Positions 1-5,228 of a stretch of 5,228 nucleotides of DNA are shown here, one piece after another. The notes under the pieces are model-generated. The model made no database searches and was not told where the DNA came from. It saw only the letters and a list, made by a program, of their open reading frames with translations. Numbering within the stretch: position 1 is the first letter of the stretch; every line of letters begins with the position of its first letter. The position numbers were made by a program, and so were the translations under genes. Source of the stretch: Sphingomonadaceae bacterium. GTDB lineage: Bacteria; Pseudomonadota; Alphaproteobacteria; Sphingomonadales; Sphingomonadaceae. The stretch is taken from NCBI GenBank assembly GCA_947451875.1, contig CANGBE010000118.1:1-5228 (forward strand), read 5' to 3'.

Positions 1-75
1 AAACTTTTCCAGCCGCAGTTGCAGCCCCTGGATTGCCAGTTTTTCATCATCGACGAGGATGGTGCGGATGGTCAT
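1..75 (-). CDS. Response regulator, N-terminal fragment (probable LytTR-type)
   Basis: Only the first 25 codons are in the window; the gene runs off the left edge. The reading starts MTIRTILVDDEKLAIQGL, the classic opening of a receiver (REC) domain: a hydrophobic first beta strand (TILV), then the acidic pair D9-D10 followed by E11 and K12, which helps form the Mg2+/phosphorylation pocket. The phospho-accepting Asp lies beyond the edge. The ATG at 75 has an AAGGA-like ribosome site about 12 nt upstream, a little far. The gene follows the LytS-like histidine kinase with a 52-nt gap on the same strand, so it is almost certainly its cognate partner. Kinases of that family usually pair with regulators carrying a C-terminal LytTR DNA-binding domain; this is inferred, since the output domain is not visible. 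Confidence 0.88.
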   Translation of the reverse strand, partial: MTIRTILVDDEKLAIQGLQLRLEKF

Positions 76-127
76 GTCTGGTTGTCGTCCTTAACTGCGC
101 CCCCGCGGCTCACTTGCTTATGTGGTC

Positions 128-1291
128 TTAACTGGCGGCATTCGCAAGGCGTGGTGTCTCTGCCGCGCTGGCAATCACAGGATCGCGCCGCTCAAACGGG
201 ATCTCGATGATCACCGCAAAGCCACCTTCCGGCGCATCGACAATCTCGAACCGGTGCGTGTCGCCATAGGCCTGTGCCAACCGGTCCCGCGTGTTGGCGA
301 GCCCGACTCCGGTGGAGACCTGCTCGCCGCCATCGAAAGTCACACCGGATAGCCTGTTGTCGCTGGCGCTGCTTTGCAATCCCGGCCCGCTGTCAGAGAC
401 GGTGATACGAAGCATGGTCCCCACGAGCTGAGTGGTGATGGTGATATCGGCCCCGGCCTCTTGCGGGCTGACGGCATATTTGATTGCGTTTTCCACCAGC
501 GGCTGAAGCAGCAACGACGGCAGCAGTCCAGGGTTGGTCGCCTCGTCAATGTGGAAGGTTGTCCGCAGCCGCTCCTCAAAGCGCATCCGCTCGATGCCGA
601 GATAGAGTTTCAACGTCTCCACCTCCTGCGCCACGGTAACCCGCGCAGAAGGCTCGTTCGCCAGCGTATAGCGAAGAAACGAGGACAGCCGGGTGAGCAT
701 GGCATTGGCCGGCTCGGTCTGCTTGAGCAGCACCAGAGTAGAGATCGAATTGAGCGTGTTGAACAGGAAGTGCGGGTTAAGCTGATAGCGCAGCATGGCC
801 AGCTGAGCACTGGTTGCCTGATTTTCCAGCCGGATCAGCTGATCGTTTTGCTCTTCGATCTGCACATAGAAATTGATCGCGTAATAGAGCGCCGACCATG
901 CCCCAAGCAGGGTGCCGTCAAGGTAGAACACGCCGATCAGCAACTGGGCAAAGCCAGAGCTTGAATCGCTGCGATAGAGCCCGATCACCCAGGCATCGAT
1001 AAAGGCATAGAGCGCGACGGCGAGCGGCAGGACAATGCCGGTCACCCCCCAAGTCACCAGTGCGCGGCGGTGGATCAGCTGGCGATAGATCACCGATAGC
1101 ACCAGCGAGATCGAAAAGCCGGTGATCGCCTGGATCAGCACGAGGACGAGGAAAGTCCACGGCTGGCCGCCCGCGATCGATGACATGGCGCGCAGCAGCA
1201 TCGCCCCGCACCAGCCAAGGGCCTGTAGACGCCAAAAGGCCCGGTTCTTGTTGGCGAAGAACGGCGTCGGTTGAATGGGCAGCACGGCCAT
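128..1291 (-). CDS. Membrane sensor histidine kinase, LytS/YehU family (His_kinase PF06580 type)
   Basis: This 387-residue protein is an inner-membrane sensor kinase that autophosphorylates on His and passes the phosphate to the response regulator encoded just downstream. The N-terminal half is hydrophobic, with about four likely membrane segments (near residues 19-40, 46-69, 80-104 and 113-141) and no sizeable extracytoplasmic domain, so it probably senses something in or near the membrane. A short helical linker (about 142-165) leads to the phosphoacceptor motif LNPHFLFNTLNSIS, with H174; this NPHFLFN form is specific to the LytS/YehU class. The ATPase domain follows: N box QPLVENAIKYAV (N268), G1 box SDSGPGL (D300), and G2 box GVGLANTRDRL near 328-338. 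All key residues are intact, so it should be active. The ATG at 1291 has only a weak upstream ribosome site (AGAAG). The signal sensed is unknown. Confidence 0.95.
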   Translation of the reverse strand: MAVLPIQPTPFFANKNRAFWRLQALGWCGAMLLRAMSSIAGGQPWTFLVLVLIQAITGFSISLVLSVIYRQLIHRRALVTWGVTGIVLPLAVALYAFIDAWVIGLYRSDSSSGFAQLLIGVFYLDGTLLGAWSALYYAINFYVQIEEQNDQLIRLENQATSAQLAMLRYQLNPHFLFNTLNSISTLVLLKQTEPANAMLTRLSSFLRYTLANEPSARVTVAQEVETLKLYLGIERMRFEERLRTTFHIDEATNPGLLPSLLLQPLVENAIKYAVSPQEAGADITITTQLVGTMLRITVSDSGPGLQSSASDNRLSGVTFDGGEQVSTGVGLANTRDRLAQAYGDTHRFEIVDAPEGGFAVIIEIPFERRDPVIASAAETPRLANAAS

Positions 1292-1373
1292 AGGGTGCTT
1301 CTAGGGAATCAGGAGGTGGAGGGGAAGGGGAGAGTCTTTTGTTTGGTGCGGCAGTCGCATCCGCGCCTGCCTT

Positions 1374-1457
1374 GCGGCACCGGCCCGCTCTCCCGCCCGG
1401 CCACCCATAGGGTAACCTAGTATTGGGTGGCCGGGCGGGGGAGCGGGCTGGTGCCGC
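1374..1457 (+). repeat. Long inverted repeat: 34-nt arms, 16-nt folded loop
   Basis: The left arm 1374-1407 and right arm 1424-1457 are reverse complements at 32 of 34 positions. The two exceptions are left T/right G and left G/right T, so plus-strand RNA would form G-U wobbles and an unbroken 34-bp stem, while minus-strand RNA would carry two A-C mismatches. The loop 1408-1423 contains TAGG (1408-1411) and CCTA (1416-1419) around GTAA (1412-1415), which in plus-strand RNA is a 4-bp stem capped by a GNRA-class tetraloop, leaving a GTAT bulge. Arms are very GC-rich. No T tract follows on either strand, so it does not look like an ordinary intrinsic terminator. It could be a palindromic repeat element, a structured RNA or a cruciform. 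Strand is assigned from the wobble and tetraloop asymmetry only. Confidence 0.9.
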
Positions 1458-1458
1458 T

Positions 1459-1476
1459 TCTGGGCGTTAGCCCAGA
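1459..1476 (-). terminator. Small perfect hairpin just after the aldolase stop codon
   Basis: TCTGGGC (1459-1465) and GCCCAGA (1470-1476) form a perfect 7-bp stem with a 4-nt loop. On the minus strand it begins 11 nt after the aldolase TAA and is followed directly by the long inverted repeat. The position suits transcript termination or 3'-end protection, but there is no U tract after it, so a Rho-independent terminator is only a guess. Confidence 0.35.
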
Positions 1477-1487
1477 CCAAGACTCCC

Positions 1488-2249
1488 TTAATCCCGCCAG
1501 CTTCGATCAACCTTGTCGATCCGGCGCACCCATGCGGCGAAGTCTGCCGCGCCGGGGCCGCCGGGAAGCTGGACTTGGCTTAGATCTCGCTGGTGCACCG
1601 CGATCACATCTTCTCCGACCAGCACAGGCTTGCCCATCGCCAGTGTGGCGCATTGGATCTCGCAGGCGCGCTGCAGCGCCCACATGGTGAAGAACATCGC
1701 TGGCAGGGTCTTGCCCAGCACCACCGGGCCATGGTTGCGCAGCATCAGGATGCGGTTGTCGCCTAGGTTCTTGAGCAGCCGCTCACCCTCTTCGCCGCGC
1801 ACAGTGATGCCTTCGAAATCGTGGTAGCCGACCTGGCCGATGAAGGCGCACGCATAGAAATTCGATGGCAAAAGCCCGTGCTCATAGCTCGCAACCGCCA
1901 TGCTCTCGGTGGTGTGGACATGGCAGATCGCATGGGCATCGGGCAGGTGGCGGTGGAAATGGGCGTGCTGGGTAAAGCCGGCCTTGTTTACCGGATAGGC
2001 ACTGCCATCGAGTGCATTGCCGTCGATGTCGATCTTGACGAGGTTGGAAGCGCAAACCTCGGAATAGAGCAAGCCATAGGGATTGATCAGGAAAGCCCCG
2101 TCCTCGCCCGGCACAGACAGCGAGATGTGGTTATAGACCGATTCCGACCAGCCCAGCAGGTCAAAGATGCGATAGCAGGCAGCAAGCTGCTGGCGCGCTT
2201 CCCATTCGGCGGGGGCGCATTCGATGGGGCGGTGGAGACTCGTGGCCAT
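1488..2249 (-). CDS. Class II aldolase/adducin-family protein (adducin-like subgroup)
   Basis: The 253-residue product matches the class II aldolase/adducin fold, a probably cytosolic zinc enzyme family whose members cleave, epimerise or decarboxylate sugar phosphates and related compounds. Visible motifs are NHIS (40-43) in the N-terminal substrate loop, the metal-binding pair HVHT (H110, H112), and RNHGPVVLG with H173 as third metal ligand. The segment before the first pair reads NKAGFTQHAHFH (88-99), as in adducins and adducin-like bacterial proteins, rather than the SSE-type motif carrying the catalytic Glu of fuculose- and ribulose-phosphate aldolases. The substrate therefore cannot be predicted and classical aldolase chemistry is doubtful. 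Length is normal for the family. The ATG at 2249 is supported by a strong ribosome site, GAGGTGAA, 6 nt upstream. It appears monocistronic or distantly upstream of the kinase gene. Confidence 0.92.
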   Translation of the reverse strand: MATSLHRPIECAPAEWEARQQLAACYRIFDLLGWSESVYNHISLSVPGEDGAFLINPYGLLYSEVCASNLVKIDIDGNALDGSAYPVNKAGFTQHAHFHRHLPDAHAICHVHTTESMAVASYEHGLLPSNFYACAFIGQVGYHDFEGITVRGEEGERLLKNLGDNRILMLRNHGPVVLGKTLPAMFFTMWALQRACEIQCATLAMGKPVLVGEDVIAVHQRDLSQVQLPGGPGAADFAAWVRRIDKVDRSWRD

Positions 2250-2305
2250 GACAGTTCACCTCAAGGTCTGGACGGATTCGGCTCTTTCGGCCATTGCCGC
2301 TTAGT
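2250..2305. promoter_or_regulatory. 56-bp divergent intergenic region between aldolase and deacetylase genes
   Basis: The two start codons face away from each other across only 56 bp. The aldolase ribosome site takes up part of it. I cannot see a clear -35/-10 pair on either strand, so the promoters must overlap each other or extend back into the opposite gene. Shared control of the two genes is possible but only inferred from the arrangement. Confidence 0.45.
2255..2262 (-). promoter_or_regulatory. Strong ribosome-binding site of the aldolase gene
   Basis: Read on the minus strand this is GAGGTGAA, nearly the full anti-16S complement, ending 5 nt before the ATG triplet that starts at 2249. 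It fixes the start codon and is the best ribosome site in the left half of the window. Confidence 0.75.
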
Positions 2306-3061
2306 ATGAGCCAAGCTGGACCCACGCGCAAACTGATCTGCTCTATTCACGATGTCGGCCCGCGTTTCGAGCGTGAGGTCGATATTCTGGCCGAGCTGTT
2401 CGATAAGGCGCTTGGCGCGGCGCGGTTTGCCATGCTTGTGGTTCCAGATCACTGGGGCGAAGCAAAACTCTCCGCAGCGCCCGACTATCGCCGCCGGCTG
2501 AGGGCATGGTCTGATGCCGGAGTGGAAATGTTCGTCCACGGCTGGTTTCATCGCGATACGGCAGAGCACAGCGGGCTGGCCAAACTCAAGGCCGAGAGAA
2601 TGACGGCGGGTGAAGGCGAATTCCTTGGCCTCAGTCGGGAGGAAGCGCTGCGCCGGATGCGGGATGGCAAAGCGCTGATCGAGGATGCGATTGGCCGCGA
2701 GGCCGCCGGGTTTGTCGCCCCGGCATGGCTCTATGGAGAAGGCGCACATGCGGCGCTGGGTGAGGCAGGGTTTGCCCTCGCCGAAGATCACTTCCGCGTC
2801 TGGAAGCCGAAAACGGGCAAAGTGCTCTCGCGCGGGCCGGTAGTTACCTGGGCCAGCCGATCGGTGCCGCGCCAGTGGTCATCGCGCGCCTTTGCCCGGA
2901 TTGCCCGGCCATTGCTTGCCCCTCTGCCGGTGGTGCGGCTCGCCGTTCATCCCGGGGACACCAGTGTTGATACATTGATGAACAGCATTTCCGGCACGCT
3001 CGCCGGTTTCGCCGCGAATCGCAAAGCCTGCCGCTATGCCGATCTCGTGCCCGATGACTGA
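2306..3061 (+). CDS. Polysaccharide deacetylase-like protein (DUF2334/NodB-fold)
   Basis: This 251-residue protein looks like a DUF2334-type member of the NodB carbohydrate-esterase superfamily, metal-dependent enzymes that remove acetyl groups from sugars. The first motif is SIHDVGP with H15-D16, standing in for the usual TFDD. The second is HGWFH (H78, H82), matching the H-x3-H metal motif. GFVAPAW (135-141) corresponds to the conserved substrate-groove segment, and LAVHPGD (H215) to the final catalytic His motif. No signal peptide is visible, so the protein appears cytosolic, unlike peptidoglycan deacetylases. I chose the ATG at 2306; a TTG at 2294 in frame would add only MPLS. Neither start has a good ribosome site. 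It lies 175 bp before the glycosyltransferase operon on the same strand, which fits a role in glycan or glycolipid modification. Substrate unknown. Confidence 0.88.
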   Translation: MSQAGPTRKLICSIHDVGPRFEREVDILAELFDKALGAARFAMLVVPDHWGEAKLSAAPDYRRRLRAWSDAGVEMFVHGWFHRDTAEHSGLAKLKAERMTAGEGEFLGLSREEALRRMRDGKALIEDAIGREAAGFVAPAWLYGEGAHAALGEAGFALAEDHFRVWKPKTGKVLSRGPVVTWASRSVPRQWSSRAFARIARPLLAPLPVVRLAVHPGDTSVDTLMNSISGTLAGFAANRKACRYADLVPDD

Positions 3062-3115
3062 TTAAACGCTCCGCCGTTTGCGCGGCCTCCCGAACAGGAC
3101 TGCCCCCGCTACACC

Positions 3116-3138
3116 ATGACAAATGTAAAATTTGCCAT
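3116..3138. repeat. Imperfect AT-rich palindrome, possible operator
   Basis: ATGACAAAT (3116-3124) and ATTTGCCAT (3130-3138) are reverse complements at 8 of 9 positions around the 5-nt spacer GTAAA. Its size, AT-richness and place about 100 bp before the operon start suit a binding site for a dimeric regulator overlapping a promoter. No known consensus was recognised. Confidence 0.4.
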
Positions 3139-3220
3139 TAAGGGCCATCTACCTGCGCGGCAGAGTGTAGCTTGCTGGTGGTCTGATAAGATCTGTCTTG
3201 CCCGGATTGCAGGACGCATT

Positions 3221-3227
3221 GGGAAGG
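3221..3227 (+). promoter_or_regulatory. Ribosome-binding site deciding the membrane-protein start
   Basis: GGGAAGG lies 9 nt before the ATG at 3237. It favours that ATG over the in-frame TTG at 3198, which would add 13 residues and place this motif inside the gene. Confidence 0.55.
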
Positions 3228-3236
3228 TTGCGAACG

Positions 3237-4196
3237 ATGGCCCCTGATAGCCCCGAAGCCAAAGTTACTACCATCGATTCAACCAAGGATTCTGGCGGCC
3301 CGGTGCAGTTTGACCCGGGTGCTTTTGTAGAAAACCGGCCAAGCCGTCTCGCAGAATTAGCCTCAGCGGGCCTTACCATCGCAACCATCGTGATGATCGC
3401 CAATGCTGCTGGCCGCCTGTCGCCCGCGCAGATCTGGGCCATGCTGCCCAACTCGCCATGGTTCTGGCTGGCTTTTGTGGCGTATTACTTTGCCAACCCG
3501 GCGAGCGAATGGGTGATTTTCCGCCGCTTGTGGAACTTGCCTGCGGAGGGCTTTGTCGCGCTGCTGCGCAAATTTGTGATCAACGAGATTGTTCTCGACT
3601 ATCTCGGTGAAGCGAAATTCTATGCTTGGGCCCGCAGTCGCCTGTTGATGACTACCTCACCATTTGGCGCGGTGAAGGACGTGGCAATCCTCTCTGCCAT
3701 GGCAAGCAACGTGCTCACCCTGCTACTGCTGCTTGGTGTTTGGCCGCTGGTCACCAGCAATGCGGTGGGCCTCGATCTGCGCTCGATTTTCTTGTCGCTC
3801 GGCGTGGTTCTGGCCAGTTCATTTGCCGTGCTGATTTTCCGCGGCAAGCTGTTCTCGCTGCCCGGCAAGGAATTGCGCTTTATCCTACTAGTCCATGTGC
3901 TGCGCATCATTGGCGCGCAGGGCCTCACCGCGCTGATGTGGCATCTGGTGCTGCCTGACATCGGTCTTGGTTCGTGGATGATCCTTGCGACGCTGCGCCT
4001 GCTGGTTGCGCGCCTGCCATTTGTTCCCAGCAAGGATCTGCTGTTCTCGGTGGTTGCGCTCTATGCTCTGGGCACCAGTCAGCCTCAATTAACCGGCATG
4101 CTGGCCATGATGGCTGGGCTGATTACCGCTGCCCATATTGTTGCCGGCATTTATTGCGCAATCAGTGAAGTTGTTACCATCAGGAGAACTAAATGA
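3237..4196 (+). CDS. Polytopic inner-membrane protein, possibly flippase-like (UPF0104/LPG-synthase TM resemblance)
   Basis: I do not recognise this 319-residue protein with certainty. After a polar N-terminal tail of about 38 residues it is strongly hydrophobic, with seven to nine likely membrane segments (near 40-58, 73-90, 108-122, 148-170, 183-201, 213-238, 245-258, 264-281, 285-312). Two spots faintly recall the UPF0104/lysylphosphatidylglycerol-synthase transmembrane family: NEIVLDYLGEAKFYAW (116-131), like the family's conserved LP-x-GE-x-R stretch, and RLPFVPSKDLLF (259-270), like its LP-x-PGG-x-G-x-E loop, though the glycines and glutamate are not kept. It heads a coupled operon with a DUF2141 protein and a GT4 glycosyltransferase, so handling of a lipid-linked sugar across the inner membrane is a reasonable inference. 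Its stop codon overlaps the next start by 4 bp (ATGA). Function unproven. Confidence 0.88.
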   Translation: MAPDSPEAKVTTIDSTKDSGGPVQFDPGAFVENRPSRLAELASAGLTIATIVMIANAAGRLSPAQIWAMLPNSPWFWLAFVAYYFANPASEWVIFRRLWNLPAEGFVALLRKFVINEIVLDYLGEAKFYAWARSRLLMTTSPFGAVKDVAILSAMASNVLTLLLLLGVWPLVTSNAVGLDLRSIFLSLGVVLASSFAVLIFRGKLFSLPGKELRFILLVHVLRIIGAQGLTALMWHLVLPDIGLGSWMILATLRLLVARLPFVPSKDLLFSVVALYALGTSQPQLTGMLAMMAGLITAAHIVAGIYCAISEVVTIRRTK

Positions 4197-4711
4197 GCCT
4201 GGTTTTCGCACTCGCCATTCTTGCCAACGCACCGCTGGCCAGCTCACCCGAGTTGGGCAAGGCCGAAGGACGCTGCCGGCCGGGAGAAACTGGCCCGGCG
4301 CTGCAAATGGTGGCCAAGGGGCTGAAAGACCGCACTGGCACGCTGAAGGCAGAGGTCTACCCTTCGGTTGAAGGCGATTTTCTGCAGGATGACAATATCC
4401 TGCTCAACGCTGGCAAGACCTTCCGCCGGGTGGAGGTCACGATTCCGCAGTCGGGCGATCCATTGGTCTGCATTCGCATTCCATCGGCTGGCACCTATTC
4501 CGTGCTGATGATGCATGATCGCAATGCCAACCATAAGTTCAACATTTCTCAGGATGGTATCGGTTTTACCGGCAATCCGAAACTCGGCTGGTCAAAGCCA
4601 AAGGCCGCCGCCACAAGGATCAATGCCGGTTCGGGCTTGACGCGGGTGGAAGTCGTGATGAACTACCGGAACGGTCTGGTATCCATCGGGCCGCTCAAAC
4701 AAGGCCAATGA
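4193..4711 (+). CDS. Probable exported DUF2141-domain protein
   Basis: This 172-residue protein matches the DUF2141 family, whose biochemical role is unknown. The core runs from about residue 48 to 168. It includes GTYSVLMMHDRNANHKF (100-116), the family's typical G-x-Y-A-x-x-x-x-HD-x-N-x-N-x-K/D segment, followed by DGIGFTGNPKLGWSKP (121-136), the usual GFS-N-x-P-like stretch. A hydrophobic start with small residues (ANA 11-13, then PLAS) looks like a signal peptide, although it lacks the normal positively charged n-region. Cys28 and Cys93 could form a disulfide after export. The ATG at 4193 overlaps the stop of the membrane-protein gene by 4 bp and has an AGGAG ribosome site 6 nt upstream. 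Its stop directly abuts the glycosyltransferase start, so all three are translated from one message. Confidence 0.87.
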   Translation: MSLVFALAILANAPLASSPELGKAEGRCRPGETGPALQMVAKGLKDRTGTLKAEVYPSVEGDFLQDDNILLNAGKTFRRVEVTIPQSGDPLVCIRIPSAGTYSVLMMHDRNANHKFNISQDGIGFTGNPKLGWSKPKAAATRINAGSGLTRVEVVMNYRNGLVSIGPLKQGQ

Positions 4712-5228
4712 ATGAAAATTGTCGACGTCTGCGCCTTCTATTCGCCCAAAGGCGGCGGGGTGCGGACCTATGTCGAACAGAAGCTGGCGATCGGCCCTGA
4801 ACTCGGCCACGACATCACCATCCTTGCCCCGGGCGACAAGCACGAGATAATTCTGCGCGGACCGCACGCACGGATCGTGACCATGCCCAGCCCGCGTTTC
4901 CCGCTCGACAACAATTACTGGTATTTTGACGACGAAGAAGCACTCCACGCCCGGCTGGACGAGCTTGCGCCTGATTTTGTCGAGGTGTCCTCGCCTTGGC
5001 GCAGCCCCAATTTCGTTTCGCGCTGGAAGCCAGAGGTCGCCCGTGCAGTGATCATGCACGCCGATCCGCTTTCGGCCTATGCCTATCGTTGGTTTGGCAC
5101 AGTGCTTTCGCGTGAGACGATTGACCGCAGCCTTGAGCCCTTCTGGGAGCATCTGCGTCAGCTCGGCACAGCATTTGATACCGTGGTTTGCGCCAGCAGC
5201 GAACTGCGTGACCGGCTCAAGGTTGGTG
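4712..5228 (+). CDS. GT4-family (GT-B) glycosyltransferase, N-terminal part
   Basis: 172 codons are visible and the gene continues past the right edge. The protein begins MKIVDVCAFYSPKGGGVRTY, the typical first beta strand and glycine-rich acceptor loop of GT4 glycosyltransferases, cytosolic or membrane-associated enzymes that move a sugar from a nucleotide donor to a lipid or glycan acceptor with retention. Further N-lobe signs are ITILAPGDKHE (35-45), PDFVEVSSPW (87-96) and VIMHADPL (113-120), whose H116 matches the conserved N-domain histidine. CASSELRDRLK (160-170) is the usual segment before the linker. The donor-binding C-lobe with its E-x7-E motif is outside the window. The start ATG at 4712 immediately follows the upstream TGA, with AAGG 7 nt upstream; the ATG at 4708 is out of frame. 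Donor and acceptor are unknown. Confidence 0.93.
   Translation, partial: MKIVDVCAFYSPKGGGVRTYVEQKLAIGPELGHDITILAPGDKHEIILRGPHARIVTMPSPRFPLDNNYWYFDDEEALHARLDELAPDFVEVSSPWRSPNFVSRWKPEVARAVIMHADPLSAYAYRWFGTVLSRETIDRSLEPFWEHLRQLGTAFDTVVCASSELRDRLKVG

Larger units (their letters stand above)
1292..1487. other. Intergenic region with nested inverted repeats
   Basis: These 196 bp lie between two minus-strand genes (aldolase end, histidine kinase start), and I see no convincing protein gene in them. They hold a 34-nt inverted repeat (1374-1407/1424-1457), a separate 7-bp hairpin (1459-1476), and a possible alternative interrupted 10-bp pairing on the kinase side (GGTGC 1345-1349 with GCACC 1377-1381, and GGCAG 1350-1354 with CTGCC 1367-1371). 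That pairing would compete for the first 8 nt of the long left arm. There may also be an outer pairing of GAGTCTT (1332-1338) with AAGACTC (1479-1485). A purine-rich stretch spans 1311-1334. The kinase promoter should be here or further upstream, but no clear -35/-10 pair is visible. Confidence 0.8.
3062..3236. other. Intergenic region upstream of the membrane protein/glycosyltransferase operon
   Basis: These 175 bp carry no credible gene. Their middle is notably AT-rich against the GC-rich surroundings and holds an imperfect palindrome (3116-3138). A -35-like ATGACA lies at 3116-3121, but the matching -10 position near 3139 is poor, so no promoter is called precisely. The operon starting at 3237 probably has its promoter here. 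No strong terminator hairpin was found after the deacetylase gene. Confidence 0.5.

Noticed and set aside
374..964. Open reading frame of 196 codons on the plus strand
   Set aside because: It is fully antisense to the well-supported histidine kinase gene and shows no domain-like composition; it is a frame shadow typical of GC-rich DNA.
1311..1318. Perfect plus-strand Shine-Dalgarno-like AGGAGGTG
   Set aside because: No start codon follows at a usable distance and no plus-strand gene begins here; it belongs to a purine-rich stretch upstream of the minus-strand kinase gene.
1374..1457. Long hairpin as a Rho-independent terminator of the aldolase gene
   Set aside because: The stem is far longer than usual terminators, has no U tract on either strand, and its pairing is better on the strand opposite to the aldolase transcript.
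1301..1510. Open reading frame of 69 codons on the minus strand across the intergenic inverted repeat
   Set aside because: It runs through both arms of the hairpin and into the aldolase gene end, with low-complexity Pro/Gly/Arg-rich content that simply reflects the GC-rich repeat.
2261..2791. Open reading frame of 176 codons on the minus strand
   Set aside because: It lies antisense to the deacetylase gene, whose catalytic motifs are clear, and its translation resembles no known family.
3198..3236. TTG start extending the membrane protein by 13 residues
   Set aside because: The ATG at 3237 has a GGGAAGG ribosome site 9 nt upstream, while the TTG has none that is clear.
4592..5152. Open reading frame of 186 codons on the minus strand
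   Set aside because: It is antisense across the junction of the DUF2141 and GT4 genes, both of which have recognisable family motifs on the plus strand.

Overview
The window looks like chromosomal DNA from a GC-rich alphaproteobacterium. The protein styles and the gene neighbourhood (a deacetylase, a DUF2141 protein and a GT4 glycosyltransferase together) suggest Sphingomonadales, perhaps the Erythrobacter/Novosphingobium side. This placement rests on gene content and codon style, not on a marker gene. No rRNA, tRNA, CRISPR array, insertion sequence or phage gene was seen.

Layout. The left part is read on the minus strand. In transcription order it holds an adducin-like class II aldolase (2249-1488), a 196-bp intergenic region dominated by a very long inverted repeat (arms 1374-1407 and 1424-1457), a LytS/YehU-type membrane sensor histidine kinase (1291-128), and the first 25 codons of its partner response regulator (75 to the window edge). 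The right part is read on the plus strand. It holds a DUF2334-like polysaccharide deacetylase (2306-3061), a 175-bp intergenic region, and then a tightly packed operon: a polytopic membrane protein (3237-4196), a small probably exported DUF2141 protein (4193-4711) and a GT4 glycosyltransferase (4712 to the window edge). A 56-bp divergent gap separates the two halves.

How the genes may work together. The histidine kinase and response regulator form a two-component pair of the kind that ends in a LytTR DNA-binding domain, although that domain lies outside the window. The plus-strand genes look like a small envelope-glycan or glycolipid set: a cytosolic sugar transferase, a membrane protein with faint similarity to the flippase-like UPF0104/LPG-synthase transmembrane family, an exported small protein and a carbohydrate deacetylase. 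The 4-bp overlap and zero-gap junction show that the last three are translationally coupled. The aldolase has no visible link to either group.

The most unusual element is the intergenic inverted repeat. It has 34-nt arms, and the only two non-Watson-Crick positions become G-U wobbles in plus-strand RNA but A-C mismatches in minus-strand RNA. The loop folds again into a 4-bp stem capped by a GNRA tetraloop (GUAA), also only on the plus strand. Both flanking genes are on the minus strand, so the structure hints at an undescribed plus-strand RNA or a mobile palindromic repeat.
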